Assembly (NCBI GenBank): GCA_015232395.1 | Contig: JADFZT010000022.1 | Span: 1-62,536 of the forward strand | Direction of reading: 5' to 3' | Length of the DNA stretch: 62,536 bases | From: Magnetococcales bacterium | Lineage (GTDB): Bacteria > Pseudomonadota > Magnetococcia > Magnetococcales > JADFZT01 | Shown here: positions 16,943 to 25,424 of the stretch, piece by piece | Layout of the letters: the number at the start of each line of letters is the position of its first letter | How positions within the stretch are numbered: the first letter of the stretch is position 1 | Notes under the pieces: generated by a model | The model's input: only the letters and a program-made list of their open reading frames with translations | Database searches by the model: none | Told to the model about the DNA's origin: nothing | Translations under genes and position numbers: made by a program

Positions 16943-19900
16943 TGGCTGCGGCCTCTCGCTCCTTCATTTCGGCAAGTACCCGTTTATATTCCATGGGCAT
17001 CACCTTGACGAAATGGCCCAGTGTGGTCTCCCAATCAGCCAACAACCGTTTCGCCAAAGGGCTCTCGGTATAGGCTGCGTGTTTTTCGATCAATGCCTTC
17101 AGGAGGGACTTATCCTCAGCATCAATCACCTCTTCCAGCTCCACCATGGCCATGTTGCAAAGGGAGGGGAATTTTTTGTCGGGATCCAGGATAAAGGCCA
17201 TCCCGCCACTCATGCCCGCTCCAAAGTTGCGACCTGTTGCCCCCAGCACCACCACCGTGCCGCCGGTCATATATTCACAGCCGTGATCACCCAGTCCCTC
17301 CACCACCGCTTGGGCTCCGGAGTTGCGCACACCGAAGCGCTCTCCAGCCAAGCCGCGAAAATAGGCTTCACCCCCAATGGCACCATAGAGCAGTGTGTTG
17401 CCGACGATGATGTTTTCCTCAGCCAGAAAACCCGAGACCTTGGGGGGCCTGACCACAATACGGCCACCAGACATGCCCTTGCCCACATAGTCGTTGGCCT
17501 GGCCGTCCAGATGCAGGGAAACCCCCCGGACGTTGAAGGCCCCGAAACTTTGGCCTGCCACCCCATCAAAGTGAATCTTGATGGTATCTTCCGGCAATCC
17601 CTCCACCCCGAACCGTTTGGAAATTTCTCCCCCCAGCATGGCACCGGTGGTGCGGTCGGTATTGTGGATGGGCAGGCGGATTTCAATGGGCTCCCGGGTT
17701 TGGAAGGCCAGATCCGCAAGCTCCATGAGCTTGTGATCCAACACCCCGTCGATACCGTGATCCTGGGCCATGACACAGCGGGTCTGGATGTTGGGGGGGA
17801 CGTCCGGCTTGGTCAAAATCGCCGTAAAATCAAGTCCCCGCGCCTTCCAGTGATCGGTGGCCTCGTCCACATCCACCCGATCCACCCGTCCGATCATCTC
17901 GTCGATGGTTTTGAAACCCATCTCAGCCATGATTTCCCGAACTTCGTTGGCCACAAAATAGAAATAGTTGACCACGTGTTGGGGCTTGCCGGTAAATTTG
18001 CGTCTGAGAGCGACCTCCTGGGTAGCGATGCCCACCGGGCAGGTGCCCAGGTGACACTTGCGCATCATGATGCACCCTTCCACGATCAGCGCGGCGGTAC
18101 AGAAACCATACTCTTCCGCACCCAGCAGCGCACCAATCACCACATCCCGTCCAGTGCGCATCTGGCCATCCACCTGAAGGCGGACCCGGCTGCGAAGGTC
18201 GTTCAATACCAGGGTCTGGTGGGTTTCGGAAAGGCCCAATTCCCACGGGCCACCAGCGTGTTTGATGGAGCTGACCGGGCTTGCCCCGGTGCCACCGTCA
18301 CCACCGGAGATGAGGATCATGTCGGAGTGACCCTTGGCCACACCTGCCGCGATAATCCCCACGCCTATTTCAGAAACCAGCTTCACCGACACCCGGCCTC
18401 GGGGATTGACATTCTTCAGATCAAAAATCAGCTGTGCCAGATCCTCGATGGAGTAGATATCGTGGTGGGGCGGCGGGCTGATGAGGGTCACCCCGGGGGT
18501 GGTGTTACGGGTCCGGGCGATCACATCATTGACCTTGTGACCCGGCAGCTGCCCCCCCTCCCCGGGTTTGGCACCCTGGGCGATCTTGATCTGCATTTCG
18601 TCGGAGTTGGCCAGATAGTGGCTGTGAACTCCGAAACGACCGGAAGCGACCTGTTTGATGGCGCTACGGGCAAAGTCACCGTTGGGTCGGGGGGTAAAAC
18701 GATCCGGATCCTCTCCCCCTTCACCGGTATTGGACATTCCACCCAGGCGGTTCATGGCGATGGCCAGGGTTTCGTGGGCCTCTTTGGAGATCGATCCAAA
18801 AGACATCGCCCCGGTGACGAAACGCTTGACGATCTCCTTGGCGGGCTCCACTTCATCCAGAGGCACCGGCTTGCGCCCTTTTTTCAGGCGAAACATTCCC
18901 CGCAGAGTGCACAGCGCCTGGGACTGCTCGTCGATCAGCTTGGTAAATTTTTTGTAATAGTCGTAGTTGTTTTCCCGGGTGGCCCGCTGGAGCCAGGAGA
19001 TGGTTTCGGGATTCCACAGATGGCGCTCTCCCTCAACACGGTATTTATAGTCCCCCCCCACATCCAGATCATCCTTGTGGATGACTTTACCGCCAAAAGC
19101 GGTGCGGTGGCGGCGTAGGGACTCCTCGGCGACACCTTCCAGGTTGACCCCCTCAATGCGGGAGACCGTGCCGGTAAAGTAGCGTTCCACCACTTGATGG
19201 CTGAGGCCGATGGCTTCATAAATCTGCGCGCCACAGTAGCTCTGCAGAGTGGAGATACCCATCTTGGAAAAAATCTTCAAAAGCCCTTTGCCCAACGCCG
19301 TAATATATTTGGCATGGAGGGCTTGGGGGGTGACATCCTTGGGGAAAAGTCCCTGGGCGGCCATTTCGTCGATGGAGCTGAAGGCGAGATAGGGATTGAT
19401 GGCCCCCGCACCGTAACCCGTCAGCAAAGCGAAATGAGCCACTTCCCTGGCTTCGCCGGTTTCGACGATCAGGCTGGTCCGATTGCGCAACGCTCCCCGG
19501 ATCAGGTGATGGTGAACCCCAGCGGTAGCCAGCAGACTCGGAATGGGGACATTTTCAGCATCCGCACCCCGGTCAGACAAAATCACCAGGTTGCACCCCT
19601 CCCCCACCGCCTGGGTAATCTCATCGAAGAGTCGCTTCAGGGCGTACTCCATACCCGCCGCACCTCTCTTGGCCGGGAACAGCATGGAGAAGGTTCGGGC
19701 ATTGAGACCCTTTTGATCCACAGCCCGAATGCGGGCCAAATCTTCGTTGGTCAGGATCGGCTGACGCAGGCGCAAACGATGGACGTGCTCGGGGGCCTCT
19801 TCAAAAAGATTGCCCACCGGACCCAGCTGGATATAGAGGCTCATCACCAGCTCTTCCCGGATGGGATCGATGGCTGGGTTGGTCACCTGGGCGAAGAGCT

Positions 19901-21473
19901 GCTTGAAATAGTTGAAAAGCAGGATGGCTCTATCCGAAAGCACCGCCAAAGGCACGTCGTTGCCCATGGATCCGGTAGGCTCACGACCACTCAGGGCCAT
20001 GGGCGCCAGCAGGACGTTGAGATCTTCTTCCGTGTAGCCAAAGGTGCGCTGTTGCGTCTTTAAGGGGATCGCCTCAGCCGCCAGAGGGGTTCCTTCGGGC
20101 AGCTTATCCAGATCGACCAGGCCTTGGGAGACCCAATCGCCGTAAGGCTGGCTCTGGATGATGGATTGCTTCACCTCGGTATCGTCGATAATCCGACCCT
20201 GATCCATGTCGATGATGAACATGCGACCGGGTTGCAGACGACCGTTGTGGAGCACTTCTTCCGGGGGAAAGGTGTAGGTCCCCGCTTCCGAGGCCATCAC
20301 ACACAGGCCATTCTTGAGCACCTGATAGCGGGCAGGACGCAAGCCGTTGCGATCCAGGGTAGCCCCGATCACCCGACCATCGGTAAAAGCGACCGCCGCA
20401 GGACCATCCCAGGGTTCCATGAGGGAGGCGTGGAATTCGTAAAAGCCCTTACGCTCGTCATCCATCTGTTGATGATTTTCCCACGCTTCGGGAATCATCA
20501 TCATCATGGCGTGGGGTAGAGAGCGGCCCGACATGATCAAAAATTCCAACGCCCGGTCAAACGATGCGGAGTCGGAAAGCCCCTCAGGCACCAGAGGAAA
20601 AAGTTTTTTCAGATCATCACCGAACATCGGTGAGGCGAGAACCCCTTCCCGGGCGCGCATCCAGTTGATGTTGCCCCTCAGGGTGTTGATCTCGCCATTG
20701 TGGCAGATCATGCGGAAGGGTTGGGCCAGATCCCAGGTGGGGAAGGTGTTGGTGGAGTAACGCTGATGCACCATGGCAAAGGCGCTGACCGCCTCCGGCT
20801 CACCCAGATCCTGATAATATCCTCCGACCTGTTCGGCCAAAAACATCCCCTTGTAAAGCAGGGTGCGGGAGGAAAAACTGGAGACGTGAAAGGCCCGGGC
20901 TTCTTTGGTTTCATAGCCCATGATGGCATTTTCGATACGTCGTCGGATCACATAAAGTCGGCGCTCAAACCATTCCGAGTCGGCATCCTCGGGGCGGTTG
21001 CGTACGCCCACGATCACCTGCTTGATATCAGGTTCCACCGCCTTGGCGGTAAAGCCGATCTGGGCTTCCTTGCTGATGGGCACATCCCGCCAGCCAAGAA
21101 GCATCTGCCCCTCTTGGGCGATCATCTGCTCCACCACCCGCATACAGGAGGTGCGCATCCCCTCCTCCTTGGGGAGGAAGATCATGCCAACGCCATAATC
21201 ACCCGGTTGTGGCAGGGTGATTTTGAGCCGACGGCAGTCGCTTGCCAAAAAGGCGTGGGGAATCTGCATTAAAAGCCCCGCGCCATCACCGGTCAGCGGG
21301 TCGGAACCTGCTGCACCACGATGGGTGAGGTTTTTCAAGACCTCCAAACCCATCCGCACGATTTCGTGGGACTTTTCGCCCTTTATGTTGGCAACAAAAC
21401 CGACGCCACAGGCGTCGCGTTCGAATTGGGGATCATAAAGGCCCTGTTTATCGGGAAGGCCGCTTCGGGTCAT
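16935..21473 (-). CDS. gltB: Glutamate synthase (NADPH) large subunit
   Basis: This is a 1512-residue GOGAT alpha subunit. Cys22 in DACGVGFVANIKG is the class II glutamine amidotransferase nucleophile, exposed after removal of 21 residues. The central and FMN-binding synthase domains follow (GAMSFGSISKEAHETLA, SPPPHHDIYSIEDL, SGGDGGTGASPVSSIKHAG). The [3Fe-4S] cluster motif is CIMMRKCHLGTCPVG. The C-terminal glutamate-synthase beta-helix repeats (GGRIVVRPP, GGEAYFRGLAGERFGVRNSG) are complete. The ATG at 21473 has GAGGAG five bases upstream; a longer frame to 21551 is not conserved. It is the first gene of gltBD. Confidence 0.97.
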   Translation of the reverse strand: MTRSGLPDKQGLYDPQFERDACGVGFVANIKGEKSHEIVRMGLEVLKNLTHRGAAGSDPLTGDGAGLLMQIPHAFLASDCRRLKITLPQPGDYGVGMIFLPKEEGMRTSCMRVVEQMIAQEGQMLLGWRDVPISKEAQIGFTAKAVEPDIKQVIVGVRNRPEDADSEWFERRLYVIRRRIENAIMGYETKEARAFHVSSFSSRTLLYKGMFLAEQVGGYYQDLGEPEAVSAFAMVHQRYSTNTFPTWDLAQPFRMICHNGEINTLRGNINWMRAREGVLASPMFGDDLKKLFPLVPEGLSDSASFDRALEFLIMSGRSLPHAMMMMIPEAWENHQQMDDERKGFYEFHASLMEPWDGPAAVAFTDGRVIGATLDRNGLRPARYQVLKNGLCVMASEAGTYTFPPEEVLHNGRLQPGRMFIIDMDQGRIIDDTEVKQSIIQSQPYGDWVSQGLVDLDKLPEGTPLAAEAIPLKTQQRTFGYTEEDLNVLLAPMALSGREPTGSMGNDVPLAVLSDRAILLFNYFKQLFAQVTNPAIDPIREELVMSLYIQLGPVGNLFEEAPEHVHRLRLRQPILTNEDLARIRAVDQKGLNARTFSMLFPAKRGAAGMEYALKRLFDEITQAVGEGCNLVILSDRGADAENVPIPSLLATAGVHHHLIRGALRNRTSLIVETGEAREVAHFALLTGYGAGAINPYLAFSSIDEMAAQGLFPKDVTPQALHAKYITALGKGLLKIFSKMGISTLQSYCGAQIYEAIGLSHQVVERYFTGTVSRIEGVNLEGVAEESLRRHRTAFGGKVIHKDDLDVGGDYKYRVEGERHLWNPETISWLQRATRENNYDYYKKFTKLIDEQSQALCTLRGMFRLKKGRKPVPLDEVEPAKEIVKRFVTGAMSFGSISKEAHETLAIAMNRLGGMSNTGEGGEDPDRFTPRPNGDFARSAIKQVASGRFGVHSHYLANSDEMQIKIAQGAKPGEGGQLPGHKVNDVIARTRNTTPGVTLISPPPHHDIYSIEDLAQLIFDLKNVNPRGRVSVKLVSEIGVGIIAAGVAKGHSDMILISGGDGGTGASPVSSIKHAGGPWELGLSETHQTLVLNDLRSRVRLQVDGQMRTGRDVVIGALLGAEEYGFCTAALIVEGCIMMRKCHLGTCPVGIATQEVALRRKFTGKPQHVVNYFYFVANEVREIMAEMGFKTIDEMIGRVDRVDVDEATDHWKARGLDFTAILTKPDVPPNIQTRCVMAQDHGIDGVLDHKLMELADLAFQTREPIEIRLPIHNTDRTTGAMLGGEISKRFGVEGLPEDTIKIHFDGVAGQSFGAFNVRGVSLHLDGQANDYVGKGMSGGRIVVRPPKVSGFLAEENIIVGNTLLYGAIGGEAYFRGLAGERFGVRNSGAQAVVEGLGDHGCEYMTGGTVVVLGATGRNFGAGMSGGMAFILDPDKKFPSLCNMAMVELEEVIDAEDKSLLKALIEKHAAYTESPLAKRLLADWETTLGHFVKVMPMEYKRVLAEMKEREAAANG

Positions 21474-21570
21474 AACGACTCCTCTAAGAGGGATCACTGA
21501 AGATGACACAAACGCATTAGAGTAACCAAACCGACACCTCTGTTCAACCAAGGCAGCCGGTGAAAATCTA

Positions 21571-21618
21571 CATCAAAAAGGCAGGCCACATCAAAAAGGC
21601 AGGCCACGTCAAAAAGCG
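21571..21618 (+). repeat. 18-base tandem repeat, about 2.7 units
   Basis: The unit CATCAAAAAGGCAGGCCA occurs twice exactly (21571-21588 and 21589-21606), and a third unit is partial and diverged. It lies about 100 bases upstream of gltB. The plus-strand frame through it (115 codons from 21560) has no domain and is not credited as a gene. Confidence 0.7.
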
Positions 21619-21942
21619 GGACAAGAAAACGCCCTGCTTTTCAGTCAAACAAGCAGCCGGAATCAAGCCACTGAGGCCCCTCAAGCCAATTTATCCATTT
21701 ATTGGATCATACATCCCCAGAATGGGGGTGACCAAATGCAGAGGATGGAAAGAGGCTTCGAAAAAAAACCGAGGGAAAGCCCCGAACAGGCCACTTCCAC
21801 GCGTCAAAGCGCTCAATCAATCGGGTGGGGCGCCGGAAAAATTTGGTTACAAACAGCCGATAGACTACCGTAATCCCGGCCTTGAGAAAAGGAAAAAGGC
21901 GAAGTGAGTCGAGGAAAATGCTGCAAAGCACAAAAGATCTGC
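21619..21942. other. Gene-free stretch upstream of gltB
   Basis: No convincing gene. Open frames of 82-115 codons exist on both strands and overlap each other, with no domain and no good ribosome site. The gltB promoter should lie between here and 21474, but no confident motif was assigned. Confidence 0.3.
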
Positions 21943-22199
21943 CATAGCCGTTCAATCAAATAAATGGCCTCTCTTCCCTGACTCACCATTCCCGCAAACC
22001 TGACTCACCATTTCCTGGGAATGCGGGGATCCAGGGAGATCATGACAGCCCTTGAGCAAAAAGCCGAATTTTCAGGAAGCCGGGAGTTTTGCTGAAAGGG
22101 GCTCAAAATTGGACAAGGTTCGCGCCAGAGACCCTGGATTCCCGCCTTCGTGGGAATGAGAGCAAAGGAGCAACGGCATCTTGATTGGAATGGCCATAT
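21943..22199 (-). repeat. MITE-like element family A, copy 3 (inverted, diverged)
   Basis: Read on the minus strand it starts TATGGCCATTCCAATCAAGA and keeps the family-A interior in order: CATTCCCACGAAGGCGGGAA, the central TCAGCAAAAC segment, and CCCTGGATCCCCGCATTC. The other end (GCCATAGCCGTTCAATC on the plus strand) is the inverted partner. Some substitutions and a short duplication of GACTCACCAT show it is older than copies 1 and 2. It ends directly against the stop codon of the pilin gene at 22200. Confidence 0.65.
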
Positions 22200-22640
22200 T
22201 TACGTGCCGGAGATATGAAATGAGCCCGTCAAACCGCTTTCGGTATGGGTCAGGGTGCAGGAGGTCACTTCCCGGAAACCCACCGGATTGGGGGTGATGA
22301 CATACCCGGCCGGCAGCCCCTCTTCCAAAACCCGGGAAGCATCGGTGCAGTTTTCCACCTTGGCACAGCTGGGCTTATCTACGGCGCAGTGTACCAGATT
22401 GATCTGGCCACCAGCGACCAGGCCACCAACAATGCCTTCCAAAGCGGTCTGGGCGGCTTCATCAGAGAGATCGGCAAACATGGGCACGGCAATCGCAACC
22501 AGTACACCGATAATCACCACAACCATGATAAGCTCGATCAGGGTGAAACCACTCTGCAGGTAGCGGGCAGCCCCCGTTTTTTCAACCCTGGGAAAGAGTG
22601 ATATCCCAGTCAAACCCTGGAAGAGCCGCTCCCTTTTCAT
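22200..22640 (-). CDS. Type IV (MSHA-like) prepilin, second copy
   Basis: This 146-residue prepilin has a long leader of about 30 residues before the peptidase site SG|FTLIELIMVVVIIGVL, with Glu at position +5. A hydrophobic helix follows. The globular part has four cysteines and shares the order with the neighbour at 22861: Cys-x6-Cys, Cys-x5-Cys, then ASRVLEEGLPAGYV and a final Cys near the end. It is thus a paralogue of that pilin. The ATG at 22640 is preferred over a TTG at 22679. The stop TAA abuts repeat element A3. It may be a minor pilin or an alternative major one. Confidence 0.78.
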   Translation of the reverse strand: MKRERLFQGLTGISLFPRVEKTGAARYLQSGFTLIELIMVVVIIGVLVAIAVPMFADLSDEAAQTALEGIVGGLVAGGQINLVHCAVDKPSCAKVENCTDASRVLEEGLPAGYVITPNPVGFREVTSCTLTHTESGLTGSFHISGT

Positions 22641-22772
22641 CGCTCCCACCCCGCTGGTAACAGACCCATCATCCCGCAACAGACCAAAAAGCCGTCACCT
22701 CGTTCCGATCACAGACCAGACCACTCGACAAAATCGCCCCAAAAGCGATAACCCAATCCCCAAACAGCAAAG

Positions 22773-22803
22773 CCCCCCCCAGCCTGTTCCTGGCCGGGGG
22801 GGG
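22773..22803 (-). terminator. GC-rich hairpin downstream of the major pilin gene
   Basis: On the minus strand eight C residues plus GGCC pair with GGCT plus eight G residues, with a short GAACA-type loop, followed by CTTTGCTGTTT. It is placed 57 bases after the pilin stop at 22861 and could attenuate transcription into the second pilin. The T-tract is broken, so it is moderate as an intrinsic terminator. Confidence 0.5.
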
Positions 22804-22860
22804 TGATGCTCTGTCGGGAGTAGCGGTCAAGCCACTCCCGACCGTGTCAGGTCAACAAAG

Positions 22861-23232
22861 TTACGGTTGGATAACCGTCGCTGAAGCGGTCATGGAACCG
22901 ATGGTCACGATACAGGCAGGGTAGGTACCCGACATGGCGGCATCAGCGGGCAGACCCCCTTCGAGAATGTTGGTCACATCGGCACAAGCCGCGAGGGAGA
23001 CACAGTCGTTGTGGCCGGAAGAGACGGTACAGACCGCTTTGTTGGTGGCGCTGGCCGACATGATCGCCCCGGCAATACCGTCCGCAGAAGCCTGTTCCGC
23101 TTCGCTGCTCAGATCGGCAAACTTGGGCACAGCCACAGCGGCCAGGATACCCAGGATAACGATCACCATGATCAATTCGATGAGGGTAAAGCCACTTTCA
23201 CGGTGTTTTTGGTTACGAATTTGAGTGTTCAT
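22861..23232 (-). CDS. mshA: MSHA-like major pilin (prepilin)
   Basis: This is a 123-residue prepilin. The leader MNTQIRNQKHRESG is cut before FTLIELIMVIVILGIL, with Glu+5, the class III signal for prepilin peptidase and N-methylation. PKFADLSSEAEQA is the typical MSHA-subunit helix continuation. The globular domain has four cysteines and TNILEGGLPADAAM. The ATG at 23232 has AGGAG seven bases upstream, the strongest ribosome site in the pilus block, as expected for a highly made subunit. It lies downstream of mshG and a small membrane gene, where mshB/mshA sit in other loci. The prepilin peptidase gene is not in the window. Confidence 0.82.
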   Translation of the reverse strand: MNTQIRNQKHRESGFTLIELIMVIVILGILAAVAVPKFADLSSEAEQASADGIAGAIMSASATNKAVCTVSSGHNDCVSLAACADVTNILEGGLPADAAMSGTYPACIVTIGSMTASATVIQP

Positions 23233-23464
23233 GGTACAACTCCTTGATTTCCCTTCAGGTCGCAACCTTCAGGATGGAAATTGCCCCGCTCAGGTTTCCC
23301 AAAGGGCCGCAGCCCTTGCGTGGAAAAGTGAACAGGACTCACATGGCCCTCTATTGGACCACACATCCATATTAAACTATAAGCGAATTGAATGATACCC
23401 CATAGTCGGAAACAGAACGTAACAACTTCTTCATCCTATATAATTTTGATAAATGTCGTATTAT

Positions 23465-24049
23465 TCACCAAAAATTCTCAAAAAGTTCATACAAAGCCCA
23501 TCCTGAAAAAAAGATCAGCAAAAGACCCATCAGCCTTGGATGGGTGTGCAACAGGCGACTGGGCAAGCTCCGAAGATATTGAACATGGCTCTTGACAGCC
23601 TCACCGGAGAACTGCTGATTGGCCCACGCCTCAAAACGTTTAAGAAGGCTCGGACGAAAGGTGATACAGAGCCCCACCCCCAGGGTAAAGAGCGTCGAGA
23701 GGGCGGTAAAAAGAACAAAACTATCCCAGATCCACTCCCGCACATGACGAGAGCTGGCACTCCCTTTGGGGGTGGGCTCTCCCAATTCCCGAGCCAAGTG
23801 GCTCCAGAGAACATGCAGGATGATCGCCGATATCAGAGAGATCCCTCCCCCGAATAGACGGTGATGCCGGTAGACAAAGCGCTCCACCGTCATCGACCAG
23901 ACCCATTTGTGGAAAACCTCCGACGGGGTCATTTCCAGAGCGTCACGCACCCCGGGCCGGGTCAACAAGGCAATCCCCATGACCAATCCAGCCAAGGAGC
24001 CCAATACCAGCCCAATCAGCGTCACTCCGGTTAAAACGGATCCCAGCAT
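23465..24049 (-). CDS. Small multi-pass membrane protein of the pilus block
   Basis: I do not recognise this 194-residue protein. Four hydrophobic segments are visible: VLTGVTLIGLVLGSLAGLVM at the N-terminus, GGGISLISAIILHVLWSHLA near residue 68, LFTALSTLFTLGVGLCITF near 113, and MGLLLIFFSGWALYELF at the end. The ATG at 24049 has GGGGAGGGG upstream. The gene occupies the place of mshF between mshG and the pilins in known MSHA loci, but it shows no clear similarity to it that I can see. The placement suggests a role in pilus assembly; this is inference. Confidence 0.55.
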   Translation of the reverse strand: MLGSVLTGVTLIGLVLGSLAGLVMGIALLTRPGVRDALEMTPSEVFHKWVWSMTVERFVYRHHRLFGGGISLISAIILHVLWSHLARELGEPTPKGSASSRHVREWIWDSFVLFTALSTLFTLGVGLCITFRPSLLKRFEAWANQQFSGEAVKSHVQYLRSLPSRLLHTHPRLMGLLLIFFSGWALYELFENFW

Positions 24050-24175
24050 CCCCTCCCCTTCCTTATTTCACCCCGACACAGAGCCACTCCCCAATGGCCT
24101 GGAACCACTTCAGCCACATGCATTCCTTATTTCAGCCTGCCTCTCCTGGCCCGGCCTACTCCCCTTGGCCACTGG

Positions 24176-25408
24176 CTATTTTTTCCCTGTGGCCGCAGAA
24201 CCCATATCCCACATGGGCAGGAAAATACCCAATGCCAGCACCAACACCATGGCACCGATCACGGTGAGAAGGATCGGCTCAATGGCGGAACTCAACCCTT
24301 TGACATCGTAGGAAACTTCCCGTTCATAAAATTCCGCCACCTCCTGCATCATCTCTTCCATGCCGCCGGTCTCCTCACCGACACTCATCATCTGCAACAC
24401 CAGGGGGGTAAAGAGTTCGCTGTTGTAGGCGGATTGGGTGAGGCTCTCACCCCGCTCGATACCCGCCCGCATCTCTTTGATCTTCGACTCCACAAAGGAG
24501 TTGCCGACCGCTTCGGAAACCGCCGTCAACACCTGGATCACCGGCAGCCCGGCTCTCGCCCCCATGGTGAAGGAGCGGGCAAAGCGGGCCATGGTGGCGC
24601 GGTTGATGATGGAACCGACGATGGGCAGCTTCAGCTTTTGGTGATCCCATTTGAGCCGCCCGGCCGTGGTATTGCTCCAATATTTAAAGCCATAGACCAC
24701 CCCCCCCAGGAAAACAATGATATAGGCGGCATAGTCCTGGGTAAATTTGGAAGTACCCAGCAATATTCGGGTCGCCAGGGGAAGTTCCGAACCAAAACGG
24801 GAAAACATGCCGGCAAAGGCCGGAATGACAAAATAGTTGACGATAAACATCGCAATCACGATGGCGATAATCACGAAGGTGGGATATCTCAGCGCGCTTT
24901 TGATCTGCTTGCGGGTCTCCTTGTCCACCTCCATATATTCAAAGAGCTGCTGAAAGGAGTCCTCCATACGCCCGGTCTCCTCCCCCATGCGGATGATGCG
25001 AATGTAGAGCTTGTCAAAAATTTTGGGGTGTTCGGACATGGCGGTGGAGAGTTCCTGACCCGCTTGCAGGTCCAAGGACATCTTTTCCATCGCCTCCACC
25101 AGTTTTTTGTTGTTGGTGGACTCTGCCAACCCTTGGAAGGAACGGATGAGGGAGACGCCGGCCTTGGAGAGGGTAAACATTTGCCGGGTAAAAAGGATGA
25201 GGTCATCGTCACTGGGCCACTCGATAAACATGGCCAACTCCCCACCACCGCCTCCCTTGTTACCACCACTGCCGGCAACGGGATCGATGGAGATGGGTTC
25301 GATGCGGCGGTTGAGGAGTTGCTCCACCACGGAATCGGCATTGGGTGCGACCACCTCACCCTTGACGACCTTGCCTTCCGAACGACCTGTATAGTTAAAT
25401 TTTGGCAC
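24176..25408 (-). CDS. mshG: MSHA pilus inner-membrane platform protein (GspF/PilC family)
   Basis: The 410-residue protein starts MPKFNYTGRSEGKVVKGEV, the usual T2SSF N-terminal beta strand. Two T2SS-F helical domains follow. One includes QMFTLSKAGVSLIRSFQGLA and ends at YPTFVIIAIVIAMFIVNYFV; the other includes GARAGLPVIQVLTAVSEAVG and LMMSVGEETGGMEEMMQEVA, ending with the last helix, ILLTVIGAMVLVLALGIFL. These platform proteins couple the assembly ATPase to pilin extraction. It lies 16 bases downstream of mshE. Length and motifs are normal. Confidence 0.92.
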   Translation of the reverse strand: MPKFNYTGRSEGKVVKGEVVAPNADSVVEQLLNRRIEPISIDPVAGSGGNKGGGGGELAMFIEWPSDDDLILFTRQMFTLSKAGVSLIRSFQGLAESTNNKKLVEAMEKMSLDLQAGQELSTAMSEHPKIFDKLYIRIIRMGEETGRMEDSFQQLFEYMEVDKETRKQIKSALRYPTFVIIAIVIAMFIVNYFVIPAFAGMFSRFGSELPLATRILLGTSKFTQDYAAYIIVFLGGVVYGFKYWSNTTAGRLKWDHQKLKLPIVGSIINRATMARFARSFTMGARAGLPVIQVLTAVSEAVGNSFVESKIKEMRAGIERGESLTQSAYNSELFTPLVLQMMSVGEETGGMEEMMQEVAEFYEREVSYDVKGLSSAIEPILLTVIGAMVLVLALGIFLPMWDMGSAATGKK

Positions 25409-25424
25409 GCATATACCTCAAAAA

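Noticed and set aside
16920-19118. A 732-codon open frame on the plus strand
   Set aside because: It runs exactly antisense to gltB/gltD, is His/Gly-rich as expected for a reverse-strand shadow of GC-rich coding sequence, and has no domain.
21571-21618. CRISPR-like repeat
   Set aside because: Units are contiguous with no spacers, only two are exact, and no cas gene is present.
21560-21907. A 115-codon plus-strand frame starting in a tandem repeat
   Set aside because: Lys-rich composition comes from the 18-base repeat and poly-A-like runs. No domain and no ribosome site.
23233-23464. Sigma-54 promoter for the major pilin
   Set aside because: No TGGCAC-N5-TTGC type pair at the right spacing was found upstream of the pilin gene.
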